Source of the DNA: Mesorhizobium sp. M1D.F.Ca.ET.043.01.1.1
Lineage (GTDB): Bacteria > Pseudomonadota > Alphaproteobacteria > Rhizobiales > Rhizobiaceae
Assembly (NCBI RefSeq): GCF_003952385.1
Contig: NZ_CP034444.1
Span: forward strand, 4,464,001-4,528,000
Direction of reading: 5' to 3'
Length of the DNA: 64,000 nt
In this document: one piece after another, positions 1-8,893 of the stretch
Position numbering within the stretch: position 1 is the first letter of the stretch
Layout of the letters: every line of letters starts with the position of its first letter
Notes under the pieces: model-generated
What the model was told of the DNA's origin: nothing
Seen by the model: only the letters and a program-made list of their open reading frames with translations
Databases searched by the model: none
Position numbers and translations under genes: made by a program

Positions 1-805
1 AGCGTGAGGGGGATGTCGCGAGCTCTCTGGCGAACAAACGCTCCATCTGCCTGCGGGAAAGCTTGATGTGCCTCGCCACCGCCGCGACATCCGTCTGATC
101 CGCGATACGGTCTTCCATGAACTGAACGGCCGATAGCACAAGCGGGTTGACGCTGCCCAACGTTCTCAACGGACTGGGCTGCCGTTCAAACGGCTCCCTT
201 ATGCGATCGACAATTGCCTGTTCGCATATCGCCAACGCCACCCGCCGGCCGCAATCCTTTTCAATAAAATGGAGCATCATGTCGAAGGAGGCCGTCCCGC
301 CGACGCAGGTATGGATGTCGTCGTCGCTTTCGATGAGGCCACTGCCGACAATGACGGACGGAAACGTCTCTCTGAAGGCTGGAAGGTTCTCCCAGTGGAT
401 GGTGCAACGCCTCCCAGCCAACATTCCCGCATTCGCGAGGATGTACGCACCCGTGCAGATTCCCGCCACGGAGATGCCGAAATTGCGGCTTTGGCGCAGC
501 CATCCAGCGATAGATTTGTCCACCGCATGTTCGACGTGCCAGCCAGCGCAGACCACGATCATATTCGGCCGCTCCGCTCGTGGGCTCGAGCGCTCTGCGG
601 CAACGGAGCGATCGGGCGAGACCGACAGTCCGCAACTGGATCGCACGGTGTCACCGTCCACGCTGACGATCCGCCATCGATAGACGTCTTCCCCCATGAC
701 CGCATTCGCCAAACGCAACGCTTCGATGGCGGACGTAAACGCAAGCATGGTGAATTCGGGCACGATGTAGAAAACGAAGGTCTTTGACACGGGCTCTTTG
801 GTCAT
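1..805 (-). CDS. GlxA-family AraC-type transcriptional regulator, partial (C-terminus cut by window edge)
   Basis: An open frame of 268 codons runs from an ATG at 805 to the left edge, so the end is missing. The first ~170 residues look like a DJ-1/PfpI-type domain, with the elbow GICTGAY and the stretch TCVGGTASFDMM. An AraC-type helix-turn-helix begins after VNPLVLSAVQFMEDRIADQ and contains VAAVARHIKLSRRQMERLF. Members of this family (GlxA, CdhR, GbdR and relatives) are cytoplasmic activators, often of amine or amino-acid catabolism; the inducer here cannot be read. It is the last visible gene of a minus-strand run with the GMC oxidoreductase, flavin reductase and monooxygenase genes and lies 59 bases after the oxidoreductase stop, so it may control that unit. 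Sure of the family, unsure of the target. Confidence 0.85.
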   Translation of the reverse strand, partial: MTKEPVSKTFVFYIVPEFTMLAFTSAIEALRLANAVMGEDVYRWRIVSVDGDTVRSSCGLSVSPDRSVAAERSSPRAERPNMIVVCAGWHVEHAVDKSIAGWLRQSRNFGISVAGICTGAYILANAGMLAGRRCTIHWENLPAFRETFPSVIVGSGLIESDDDIHTCVGGTASFDMMLHFIEKDCGRRVALAICEQAIVDRIREPFERQPSPLRTLGSVNPLVLSAVQFMEDRIADQTDVAAVARHIKLSRRQMERLFARELATSPSR

Positions 806-864
806 TGTCGGATCACTCGAAACTGCAGCGGCGGTCATGCTTCCGCGCCCAATCACCCGTCAAA

Positions 865-2469
865 TCATGCCGTCGCGTAGGCGGCTTGTTTCTTAAGGAT
901 CAGATCGGCGCCCTTCTCTCCGATCGCCATGCTGATGGCATTGAGATTGCAGCTCGGTATCTGCGGGATGATGGAGGAATCGACCACGCGCAGGCCCTCC
1001 ACGCCGATGACCTTGAGATCCGGCGTCACGACGGCCATGGGATCGATGCCCATCTTGCAAGTGCCGCACGGATGGTAGCTGCCGCTCGCGTTCTCGCGCA
1101 TATAGGCGATCCATTCGTCGTCCGTCTGGACGTCCTTGCCGGGCTTCATCTCGCCCGTGACATAGGGAGCGAAAGCCCTCGTTTGCAGCGCTGCCCGTGC
1201 AATCCTGCCGCCCGCCATCAGTGTTTCGATGTCGTAGCGATCGCTCAGAAGGTTCAGCTGAATCTTCGGTTGTTCATTCGGATCGGCCGAGCGAAGTTCC
1301 AGATAGCCGCGACTGCGTGAAGCGTTGACATTGGGCTGGAGGTTGATCGCAGCCTCCTTCTGCATCTCGATGCCTTCGTCAGTGTAGTTCGCGGAGAAGG
1401 CACCGAAATGGTACTGGATGTCCGGATACTCGAGATCGGGCCGCGTGCGCACCATTCCCATGCCGGTATAGGTGTAGGTCGCATAACCCGAGCGGCTAAG
1501 CAGGAATTGCGCTCCATACTTCAGGATGCCCAAGAGATTGAACTCCTGGTTCGGCGTCTTCACGTTGACATAAGCCTTTACCTGGGTACTGGCATGCTCC
1601 TGAAGATTGCGGCCGACGCCTGGGCTGTCTTTCAACACCGGAATGCCATGTGCCTCAAGCTGCTCGGCCGGACCGATGCCTGACAGCATGAGCAGTTTCG
1701 GAGAGTTTATGGCGCTGGCAGCGATGATCACTTCGCCGGAGCAATGCTCCGTCCGGGTCCTGCCCTCTATTTCCAGTTCTACACCGGCCGCGCGCCGTCC
1801 TTCAAAGATGACCTTTCGCGCGACGGCGCCGGTGATGATCTTGAGGTTTGGCCGTGACTTGATGGGGTCGAGATAGCCCCTCGCGGCGCTGAAGCGCGTC
1901 CCCATATGCTGGGTTACGTGGCTCAAGGCCACGCCCTCGGTCGGTTCCGCGTTGTAACTGGGGTTATGCGGGTAACCGAGTTCCTGCATGGCCTCGATGA
2001 ATACCTGGGCCAGTTTCGGCGGCCTGCGGACGACACTGACGACGATCGGCCCGTCCTTGCCGTAGATATCCGTTACACCGTCCCGGTTGCCCTCGAGCTT
2101 CTTGAAGTAGGGCAGAATATCGTCGTAGGACCAGCCCCTGTTGCCGAGTTGCGCCCAATGGTCATAGTCGCCGCGATTGCCACGCACGTAGAACATCGCA
2201 TTGATCGAACTGGAGCCTCCGAGAACCTTGCCACGCGGGACCATATCCCGACGGTTATTCCGCGTCGGATCCGGCTCGGCCATGAATTTCCAGTTAGTGC
2301 GCTTGTCGGCCATCGCCTTGAAGGCCAGCGACGGCATCATGATGTTGAACTTCTTGTCGCTGCCACCCGCTTCGAGCAGCAGAACCTTCGTCGATGGATC
2401 GGCGCTCAGGCGGTTGGCAAGCACGCAACCGGCAGAACCCGCGCCAACGATAATATAGTCCCAACTCAT
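865..2469 (-). CDS. GMC-family FAD-dependent oxidoreductase (choline/alcohol dehydrogenase-like)
   Basis: 534 residues, the usual length for choline/alcohol dehydrogenases of the glucose-methanol-choline family. The N-terminal FAD-binding motif GAGSAG is at residues 8-13. The family stretch PRGKVLGGSSSINAM follows near residue 80, and the C-terminal catalytic pair is visible as His ~466 (SGSYHPCGTCKMG) and Asn ~510 (CNLNAISMA). Such enzymes oxidise primary alcohols to aldehydes in the cytoplasm or at the membrane; the substrate is unknown. BetA proper normally lies beside betB and betI, which are absent. The ATG overlaps the stop of the flavin reductase gene by one base (TGATG), so the two are probably translationally coupled. 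It may process the product of the upstream monooxygenase. Confidence 0.85.
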   Translation of the reverse strand: MSWDYIIVGAGSAGCVLANRLSADPSTKVLLLEAGGSDKKFNIMMPSLAFKAMADKRTNWKFMAEPDPTRNNRRDMVPRGKVLGGSSSINAMFYVRGNRGDYDHWAQLGNRGWSYDDILPYFKKLEGNRDGVTDIYGKDGPIVVSVVRRPPKLAQVFIEAMQELGYPHNPSYNAEPTEGVALSHVTQHMGTRFSAARGYLDPIKSRPNLKIITGAVARKVIFEGRRAAGVELEIEGRTRTEHCSGEVIIAASAINSPKLLMLSGIGPAEQLEAHGIPVLKDSPGVGRNLQEHASTQVKAYVNVKTPNQEFNLLGILKYGAQFLLSRSGYATYTYTGMGMVRTRPDLEYPDIQYHFGAFSANYTDEGIEMQKEAAINLQPNVNASRSRGYLELRSADPNEQPKIQLNLLSDRYDIETLMAGGRIARAALQTRAFAPYVTGEMKPGKDVQTDDEWIAYMRENASGSYHPCGTCKMGIDPMAVVTPDLKVIGVEGLRVVDSSIIPQIPSCNLNAISMAIGEKGADLILKKQAAYATA

Positions 2470-3470
2470 CAGTTTGGGGCCCGGTTCTGCGAAATAAGCT
2501 TGGACAGCGTCTTCTGCGTGGTACGAAGGTCCGCCTCCGGTATGCCCGCCATCTGGTCTCGCTGGAAGTTCCGCCAGCGGGTCTGGATCGCTTCGCGCAG
2601 GCGCTTTCCGGCCTCGGTGAGTGTCAGTTCTCCAGCCGTGCCGCTCACAAGCATCCCGCGCTCGGCAAGCGTCGCGAGGGCGTCCTCTGTGTCGCGCTGT
2701 CCGAGATAGGTGACGCGCGCCACTTGTTCCGCCTTCAGGCCTGGAATGTCATAGACGCAGGCGATGACGCGGGCCACCGGGATATCAAGGCCTTCCGCGT
2801 GTCTGTGCTCGTCGAACACCGCCGACAGCAGATGATGCGCCTCGAAAATCTGCGGGATAATCCCTGCCTGCGAAGGCATTTCAGGCTTGGGACCACTGAC
2901 TTCGGGCGCTGCAGATACCTCCGGATGGGCGTAGGCGACCGAGTATTGGCCCTGCGCGAACAGAAGCGGCTCCCCCTCGAACCGGCTGGCCCGGCGTACC
3001 AGCCCTATTAGGACGGTGTGGTCGCCACCTTCCACCTGCGCGTAGGTCTCGCACTCGAAGTGAGCGAGGCAGCCATGAAGCAGCGGTGAGCCATGCTGGC
3101 CCGGACTCCAGTCCGCATCTGCAAACTTGTCCTCGATCTTGCTGGAAAAGTGCCGCGATACCCCCATCTGGGTGGAGGCGAGGATATTCACGGCGAACGG
3201 ACCGCCAGCCTTGAACAACGGATAGCTGCGGGACGCGTGGCTGATCGACCAGAGCACAAGAGGCGGATCGAGTGAAACGGACGCGAAGGAGTTCACCGTA
3301 ACCGCCGCCCGCTGACCAGCGTTCTCCATTGTGATGATGGCAATACCTGTTCCGTAGAGACCGAGGCATCTGCGAAACAGCCTGCTGTCCTCCGCGGGAT
3401 CGGCCGACTCAATCGGTAGACGAGTAGCACTTTCGGACATCGTGGGTTCTCGACTGACGTTCGCCTGCAT
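2469..3470 (-). CDS. Flavin reductase-domain protein with C-terminal winged-helix (MarR-like) domain
   Basis: 333 residues. About residues 30-190 match the FMN-binding split-barrel flavin reductases (LYGTGIAIITM, VNSFASVSLDPPLVLWSI, PFAVNIL). These use NAD(P)H to supply reduced flavin to a partner monooxygenase. From about residue 220 the sequence changes to a helical winged-helix-like segment (LRTTQKTLSKLI at the end; LGQRDTEDALATLAERGML in the middle) resembling MarR-type domains. The typical NtaB/HpaC-type reductase is only 160-190 residues, so this is an extended or fused form. A second in-frame start at 3440 (MSESATRLP) is equally plausible; neither has a strong ribosome-binding site. 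It sits between the LLM monooxygenase and the GMC oxidoreductase and is the obvious flavin donor for the former. Confidence 0.8.
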   Translation of the reverse strand: MQANVSREPTMSESATRLPIESADPAEDSRLFRRCLGLYGTGIAIITMENAGQRAAVTVNSFASVSLDPPLVLWSISHASRSYPLFKAGGPFAVNILASTQMGVSRHFSSKIEDKFADADWSPGQHGSPLLHGCLAHFECETYAQVEGGDHTVLIGLVRRASRFEGEPLLFAQGQYSVAYAHPEVSAAPEVSGPKPEMPSQAGIIPQIFEAHHLLSAVFDEHRHAEGLDIPVARVIACVYDIPGLKAEQVARVTYLGQRDTEDALATLAERGMLVSGTAGELTLTEAGKRLREAIQTRWRNFQRDQMAGIPEADLRTTQKTLSKLISQNRAPN

Positions 3471-3493
3471 GTCGTGGACTCGTTCGATCGTGA

Positions 3494-4855
3494 TCAGCTG
3501 GCGAGACGCGCAACTGCTGAAGCATCAGCGTCGTAGCGGCTCTTTGGCAACGGTAGTCCGAGGTTCTCGCGCAGCGTGCGGCCCTCATATTCGTCGCGGA
3601 ACAGGCCGCGCCGGCGCAGTTCCGGCAAAACCAGTTCGACAAAATCATCAATGCCCTGCGGCAGGTGCGTCGGCGTGATGTTGAAGCCGTCCGCAGCACC
3701 GGCCTCGAACCAGCTTTCCATCTCGTCGGCGACGTCCTTCGCGGTGCCGACAACCGTCTTGTGTTCCTGCGCCATGCCAAGCTTTTTATAAAGCTGGCGG
3801 ATGGTCAGGTTCTGCTTCTGGGCCAGTTCGTAATACATCTGCGCGCTGCTCTTGAGGCCGACCTTGTCGAGATCCGGTTTCGGTACCGGACCATCAAGCG
3901 GCAAGTGCGAGAGGTCGCCGAACGACCGATAGAGCAGCTGCAGGCCGACGACCGGATCGATCAGCGATTCCAGTTCTTCATACTTTTCCTGCGCCTCCTC
4001 GCGGGTGCGGCCGACGATCGGTGTCAGGCCGAGCATCATCAGGAGATCGGTCTTTTTCCTGCCGAAGCCGTCGAGCCGATTCTTGACCGACGAATAATAG
4101 TCTTGGGCGGACTTCAGGTCGTTCTTGGCCATGAAGACCATATCACAATACTCGGCCGCGATCTGCTGCCCTGGCTCCGATACGCCTGCCTGCACAAGGA
4201 TCGGCCGACCCTGGGGCGAACGGCGGACGCTGAGCGGTCCGCGGACGGAGAAATGCTTTCCGACATGGTTGAGCACATGCATCTTGCGGTCGTCGAAAAA
4301 GATGCCGGACTCCTTGTCGATCACAAATGCGTCCTCGTCCCAACTATCCCAGAGACCGGTAACGACATCGACGAATTCCGCGGCCCGCTCATAGCGGGTG
4401 TCGTAATCGAGCTGCTTGCTCATCGAAAAGTTCCAGGCCTCCTGATCCGACCAGGAGGTCACGACATTCCATGCCGCCCGGCCATCGCTGATCTGGTCCA
4501 GCGAACCGTACTTGCGCGCAATGTGGAAGGGCTCGTTATAGGTAGTTGATGCCGTGGCGACGAGGCCGATGTTTCGCGTAAGCGCGGCCAACGCCGAAAG
4601 CAACGTCAGCGGCTCCAGCTCGACGTTGTGATGCGAGCGGCAGAGCGAGCCTTTCGGCTTGTCATCCAGCCGCACACCAATTCCGTCCGCGAGGAACAGC
4701 ATGTCGAACTTGGCACGCTCCGCCGTCTGAGCGACGCCGAGGAAGGACTGAAGCATAGAATTTCCGCCCTTGACGGTATCCGGATGCCGCCATGCGCCCA
4801 CGTGGTATCCCATGTAGCGCATGGAGAGCCCCAGCTTCATCTGCTTCTTGCTCAT
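3494..4855 (-). CDS. Flavin-dependent monooxygenase of the NtaA/SnaA/DszA (luciferase-like) family
   Basis: 453 residues, the typical length of the long luciferase-like class that contains nitrilotriacetate monooxygenase NtaA, pristinamycin synthase subunit SnaA and sulfone monooxygenase DszA. Recognisable segments are LGLSMRYMGYHVGAWRHP at the N-terminus, FDMLFLADGIGVR, TASTTYNEPFHIARKYGSLD and GRAAWNVVTSW. These enzymes use reduced FMN and oxygen, which fits the flavin reductase gene 23 bases downstream. The substrate is not predictable; family members act on chelators, sulfones and organosulfur compounds. The first gene of the minus-strand unit. Upstream, GTCCG at 4940-4944 and CGGAC at 4953-4957 form a short inverted repeat that could be an operator. 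Confidence 0.88.
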   Translation of the reverse strand: MSKKQMKLGLSMRYMGYHVGAWRHPDTVKGGNSMLQSFLGVAQTAERAKFDMLFLADGIGVRLDDKPKGSLCRSHHNVELEPLTLLSALAALTRNIGLVATASTTYNEPFHIARKYGSLDQISDGRAAWNVVTSWSDQEAWNFSMSKQLDYDTRYERAAEFVDVVTGLWDSWDEDAFVIDKESGIFFDDRKMHVLNHVGKHFSVRGPLSVRRSPQGRPILVQAGVSEPGQQIAAEYCDMVFMAKNDLKSAQDYYSSVKNRLDGFGRKKTDLLMMLGLTPIVGRTREEAQEKYEELESLIDPVVGLQLLYRSFGDLSHLPLDGPVPKPDLDKVGLKSSAQMYYELAQKQNLTIRQLYKKLGMAQEHKTVVGTAKDVADEMESWFEAGAADGFNITPTHLPQGIDDFVELVLPELRRRGLFRDEYEGRTLRENLGLPLPKSRYDADASAVARLAS

Positions 4856-5240
4856 AAGGAAAACCCTCCGTTGGCATCCGTGGCTGCGGCGATCTGGTTA
4901 CCGCACGACCCGCCCGGACATGCTCTTGTTGAGGGGAACGTCCGACTTCGGCCGGACATTGTAAACGCCGAAAAAACTGCCGTTGTTGTTAAGCGGAGCT
5001 TACGCTAGCGATGCGCAGATGTGGAAAATCCTGAGGCCAAATTTGGCGACCATGCACAAAGTCAATTGGGCGCCAGAACAAGAGGTCGCGCCTTGCGGCG
5101 TCCATCCTGCCCGCCTGAAATGTCGCCTTTCGACATATCACTACGGAAGACCGACAGACCGCTTTCGGTCCCATTTCACCGTTCACCGACAGCTATAAGG
5201 GAGGTCGCTCATGGCCCAAAGTTTGAAGGTCTGCAAAATT

Positions 5241-5516
5241 TGCCGTACTTTTTGGGCAAAAATAGTACGGCGATTTCCGAGCCAAACCATTGAAAACTAT
5301 GGTGATCCCGACAATCGAACCTGTGACCTACAGATTAGGAATTTGTTAGACGATCTTTCCCTTTGTTTCCCAATGCCGATCGCTGTACGATTGATCCTAT
5401 TCTAACTTACTAAAATTGTTGCATTTTTCGTACTGCGCGGATATGATGGCGTAAATAAACCGACAGATCGAGCGAGATCGACAATCGCGCAATTGCCGTA
5501 CTAAATGCCGTACTAA
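5241..5516. repeat. Four TGCCGTACT-type repeats flanking a tRNA-like core (possible integrase arm sites)
   Basis: TGCCGTACT occurs at 5241-5249, 5494-5502 and 5506-5514, and its complement AGTACGGC at 5264-5271. The left pair is inverted around a T-run and A-run. The right pair is direct with a 12-base period and ends 7 bases before the integrase ATG at 5521. The tRNA-like remnant lies between the two pairs. Two pairs of short repeats on each side of a tRNA-derived core is the layout of an attP with arm-type binding sites; that reading is inference. They could instead be operators for the integrase gene. Confidence 0.5.
5300..5355 (-). other. tRNA 3'-half remnant, candidate attachment-site core
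   Basis: Read on the minus strand this contains a TCCTAA-type anticodon loop followed by TCTGT, then AGGTC, a T-arm-like ACAGGTTCGATT and an acceptor-like CGGGATC with ACCA. The 5' side of the anticodon stem (ACAAA) pairs with TCTGT except at one position. If the loop is read normally the anticodon would be CCT (Arg). The 3' half of the T-stem is short by about three bases, and no D-arm or 5' acceptor strand is present, so it cannot be a working tRNA. tRNA 3' ends are the classical targets of tyrosine integrases, and one lies 166 bases away. Identity of the tRNA is tentative. Confidence 0.5.
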
Positions 5517-5520
5517 TTTC

Positions 5521-6833
5521 ATGACAGACCTTCGGATCCCTCTCACCGACCGCGCCGTCGCGAGCCTTAGGCCGGCGAAATTCAGGTCAATATTTTGCCC
5601 GGGATACCGAGCTCCAGGGCTTCATGGTGCTTGTGGGCAAACGGCGAAAGACATTCGTTGTCCAGGGTGAGCGGAGGAAGGCGGGACATCGGCTGTCCGT
5701 CCGAATGAAGGTTGCTGAGGTCGGAGAACTCACGACGCGAGCGGCGCGGGCGAAGGCCAAGAACATTCTCGGGAAGATCGCCAGTGGAATTGACCCTCGC
5801 ACGTCGACCCGTAAGCGAGGCCCTGCCGAGGTTGATCTGTCATCGATCGGGAACCCTACGCTGCGCATTGCCTGGGAACGCTACCGAGACGGGCATATGA
5901 AGAAGAAGGGCCGAAGCGAAGGAACGATCAACAACTATCGCGATCACGCCGAGCGTCTACTGGCCGACTGGCTTGATGAACCCCTTTCCAAGCTCGGCAA
6001 TGATCCCGCCCTGGTAACGGCACGGCACGAGAAGTTGACCAAGGAAAACGGCGCCTACATCGCCAATGGTTGCATGCGAACGTTGCGCGCCATCTACAAC
6101 CATGCCCGCAAAGTCGCCCGCACGTTGCCCGCGGATAACCCGGTCTCAGCCATAGATTGGAATGCCGAACACCGACGCAATAGCGCGCTTGGGCTATCGG
6201 ATCTCGAAGGGTGGTTCACCCAGCTCGCGGCTCTGAAGAACCCCGTCCGGCGGGAGTTTCATCTGTTCATGCTGCTTTCGGGCCACCGCCCTGAAGCGAT
6301 TCAGGAAAGCGCGGGTAGAGCATGTCGATTTTCGCGCCCGTGTCCTGCACATACCCAGGCCGAAGGGCGGCGAGGTCAAGGCTTTCGACATACCGCTGTC
6401 GAAGCCCATGATCCGCTGTCTGGTTCGAGTGATGCGCATTGGCCGCGCCCTCTATGCAGAGCAATCGCGTGAATGGCTCTTCCCGGCGGACAGCAGAAGC
6501 GGTCACATGATTGAACACAAGGAAAAGCGCGACGATTTGTCGAAATGGGGCAATGACCTGCGGCAGACGTTCCGCACAATCGCTCAAGCCGCGGGTGTGG
6601 CGGAGCTCGATGTTCACCTTCTGATGAACCACTCGATCCCAGGCGTAAATGCGGGCTACATTACCCGCAACAAGCTTCTGAGTGATCACCTGCGTCATCA
6701 GCAGGAGGCCATTTCACGTCGGATACTCGAAGCGGGGCGTTCGCGACAGAACGGACCGCAGCCTCGCACTTCTGCCTGGCCGGCGCTCCCGGCCAGGTGC
6801 ATCCTTGATGAACTGATGGGCGGCAAGGATTAG
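5521..6833 (+). pseudogene. Tyrosine-type (phage/ICE) integrase, disrupted by two +1 frameshifts
   Basis: The reading starts at ATG 5521 (MTDLRIPLTDRAVASLRPAK), shifts frame near 5584 to SGQYFARDTELQGFMVLVGKR, and shifts again near 6300 from LFMLLSGHRPEAI to RKARVEHVDFRARVLHIP. Together the three frames give a normal ~435-residue integrase with an N-terminal DUF4102-like arm-binding region, a core-binding domain (about 5890-6140) and a catalytic domain. Catalytic residues seen are the first Arg (SGHRPEA), a box-II NDLRQTF with Asn where His is usual, and the Tyr in NAGYITR. Each break is explained by one extra T in an ATTCAGG context. The enzyme is probably inactive unless the breaks are sequencing errors. 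Confidence 0.8.
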
Positions 6834-7049
6834 TGGCCGCACACTCGCCACATTCCGCCGGACATAGCGCGGGCTGAAGGCTGCTTTGCGCCCATGTCAG
6901 CCGTTCGGAGCTTTGTTCGCATTGCCCGGAAGCAGACGATTCGGCACTTGAGGAAGGACGCAGGAAGACGGCTGGCAGCCTTGCAGTATGCAAATCCGTC
7001 GGCTCGGTTGCTCCGGATTCAATTTCGCAGACTAGGAGGCAGTTATCGA

Positions 7050-7778
7050 TTACTGTGCCAGGTAGCCACCATCTATATTCAGCTCTAAGCCTGTCACGAA
7101 AGAGGATTCGTCGCTCGCCAGATAGAGCACGCCAAATGCGATCTCCTCGGGCTCGCCCGCGCGACCCATCGGCGTCACGGCGATGATGCTGTCGTTCATC
7201 TCCTTGCTCTGGCCTTCGATCAGCGGCGTCCAAATGATGCCTGGATGGACCGAGTTTACTCGGATGTTGTCCTTGGCGTAGCTGATGGCCGCATTCTTTG
7301 TCATCGTGCGCACTGCACCTTTCGCGGCTTGGTAAGGTGCTGCTCCAGCAGCGCCCGTGGTGCCCCAGATCGACGAAAAATTCACGATAGACCCTCCGCC
7401 GTTGCGCTTCATGACCGGGACAATCTCGCGCATGCCGAAGAAGGTTCCCGTTTGGTTGACTGAGATGACGCGGTGCCAGGCCTCGGTGCTGGTGGCGTCT
7501 ATCTGGCCATAGTGCTCGACAATGCCGGCATTGTTCACGAGGACATCCAGACGACCGTGACGCTCGACGATCTCCGTGACGATGGAGCGCCAGTCATCTT
7601 CTTTCGAAACGTCCAGCCGACGATACTGCGTGCCGGGCTGAAGCTCGCCTTTCGGTGACGGCTGGACGTCGGTCAGGTAAAGCACGGCACCCTCGGCGGC
7701 GAATAGCTTTCCGATCGCCGCGCCGATCCCTTGTGCTGCACCGGTCACAAGCACCACTTTGCCCTCGAGACGGCCCAT
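7050..7778 (-). CDS. SDR-family NAD(P)-dependent oxidoreductase
   Basis: 242 residues, classical short-chain dehydrogenase. The cofactor motif TGAAQGIG is at residues 13-20, NNAG is near residue 87, and the active-site Ser with Tyr-x-x-x-Lys is seen in SSIWG and PYQAAKG. The ending TGLELNIDGGYLAQ is typical of the 3-ketoacyl-ACP reductase-like and sugar/alcohol dehydrogenase-like SDRs. Asp after the second strand (LTDVQ) favours NAD over NADP. It is the gene downstream of the zinc alcohol dehydrogenase, 44 bases away, on the same strand, and likely acts in the same pathway. Substrate unknown. Confidence 0.85.
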   Translation of the reverse strand: MGRLEGKVVLVTGAAQGIGAAIGKLFAAEGAVLYLTDVQPSPKGELQPGTQYRRLDVSKEDDWRSIVTEIVERHGRLDVLVNNAGIVEHYGQIDATSTEAWHRVISVNQTGTFFGMREIVPVMKRNGGGSIVNFSSIWGTTGAAGAAPYQAAKGAVRTMTKNAAISYAKDNIRVNSVHPGIIWTPLIEGQSKEMNDSIIAVTPMGRAGEPEEIAFGVLYLASDESSFVTGLELNIDGGYLAQ

Positions 7779-7822
7779 TGTTCTTCCTCCTTCTGTCTAT
7801 GAAAGTCGTGACGCTGCAGGGT

Positions 7823-8893
7823 CTAAGCACCGACCGCGATGAGAATCTTCAGATGGTCCTGGTCCGGCTGTGCAAGCGTATCGAAGCCTCGGACGATGGC
7901 GTCAGCCATCGTCACCCGACCCGTTATGATTTTTTCAGGCTGGACCTGTCTAACGGCGATCATCTGGACGACGCGGGGGCCGATGGTGATCGGAAAGCCC
8001 CAACTCGTTGTCAGCGTCACGGCCTTGGAAACAAGCAAGCGCATGTCCACGCGGGGAGGATCAACGAAGATGCCCACCTGAACCACTGTTCCGCCGCGCC
8101 GCACAAGCCGGATACAGTCGGCCAAGGCACGCTCGTTGCCCGCGCATTCAACCGCCACGTCGACACCCAGGCCTTCCTCGGTCGGCCCCATTACGGCATC
8201 GCCAAAATTCGCCGAAGTGGGGTCGACGATCTCGTAGCCGAGTTGGAGAGATTCCAGCCTGCGGCGGCGTGCGGGATTGGCTTCGGACACCACCACCCTC
8301 GATGCGCCGGCAGCTTTCGCGGCCATTGCCACAAGGACGCCGATCGGACCCGCGCCGGTCACCAAAACGGTGCTGCCGGCATCGACGCCGCCCCGATCGA
8401 TCGCGTTGATGGCCACGGCCATCGGCTCGAAAAGCGCGCCTTGCTCGTCGCTCACGCTATCCGGCAATTTGACGATGTTGTCCTGCGGAAGGACCGCATA
8501 TTCCCCCATGCCGCCATAAGCCGAAGAGAGGCCCACCAAAGCCGTCGTATCGCTGATGTGGCCGATCCCGCGGCGCACGAAATAGTCTCCCGGCTTGTTG
8601 AGATGGGGGAGGATCGCAACCCGGTCGCCGTCAGAGAAGCGGCTGACACCGCGACCGACCGCGGCGATTCTGCCTGAGAATTCGTGGCCAAGCACGAGCG
8701 GTGCCGTCGCACCGGTGAGAGGGTGCGGCCGCGTCGACACGAATATCGGCCCGTCCAGATATTCGTGAATGTCGGTCCCGCAAATCCCGCAGTGGCTGAC
8801 CGCAACGATGACCTCGTTCGGCTCCGGGGCGGCGGGCGGGTCTATATCCTCCAGCCGCAGATCGCGCGCGGCGTGAAAACGAAGGGCCTTCAT
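7823..8893 (-). CDS. Zinc-dependent alcohol dehydrogenase, 2,3-butanediol/sorbitol dehydrogenase-like
   Basis: 356 residues from the ATG at 8893, chosen because GGGAGG lies just upstream. Catalytic zinc ligands are visible as Cys38 (CGICGTD), His70-Glu71 (GHEFSG) and Glu156 (LFEPMA). The Rossmann motif VTGAGPIGVL follows near residue 173. The four-Cys structural zinc loop common in this family is missing: the place after GDRVAI reads LPHLNKPGDYFVRRGIG. Closest in layout to 2,3-butanediol and sorbitol dehydrogenases, which oxidise secondary alcohols with NAD. It is divergent from the FAH-family gene, and the 209-base gap carries an AT-rich palindrome shared with two other promoters of this locus. 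Confidence 0.85.
   Translation of the reverse strand: MKALRFHAARDLRLEDIDPPAAPEPNEVIVAVSHCGICGTDIHEYLDGPIFVSTRPHPLTGATAPLVLGHEFSGRIAAVGRGVSRFSDGDRVAILPHLNKPGDYFVRRGIGHISDTTALVGLSSAYGGMGEYAVLPQDNIVKLPDSVSDEQGALFEPMAVAINAIDRGGVDAGSTVLVTGAGPIGVLVAMAAKAAGASRVVVSEANPARRRRLESLQLGYEIVDPTSANFGDAVMGPTEEGLGVDVAVECAGNERALADCIRLVRRGGTVVQVGIFVDPPRVDMRLLVSKAVTLTTSWGFPITIGPRVVQMIAVRQVQPEKIITGRVTMADAIVRGFDTLAQPDQDHLKILIAVGA

Larger units (their letters stand above)
4856..5520. other. 665-base gene-poor region: monooxygenase promoter side plus candidate attachment region
   Basis: No convincing protein gene lies here; the short open frames have no recognisable product. The left part must hold the promoter of the monooxygenase operon reading left. 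The right part holds four TGCCGTACT-type repeats and a tRNA-like 3' remnant, listed separately. Base composition becomes AT-richer from about 5180 to 5470 than in the flanking genes, as is common around att sites. Confidence 0.6.

Noticed and set aside
5300..5355. Functional tRNA gene
   Set aside because: Only the 3' half is present and the T-stem is incomplete.
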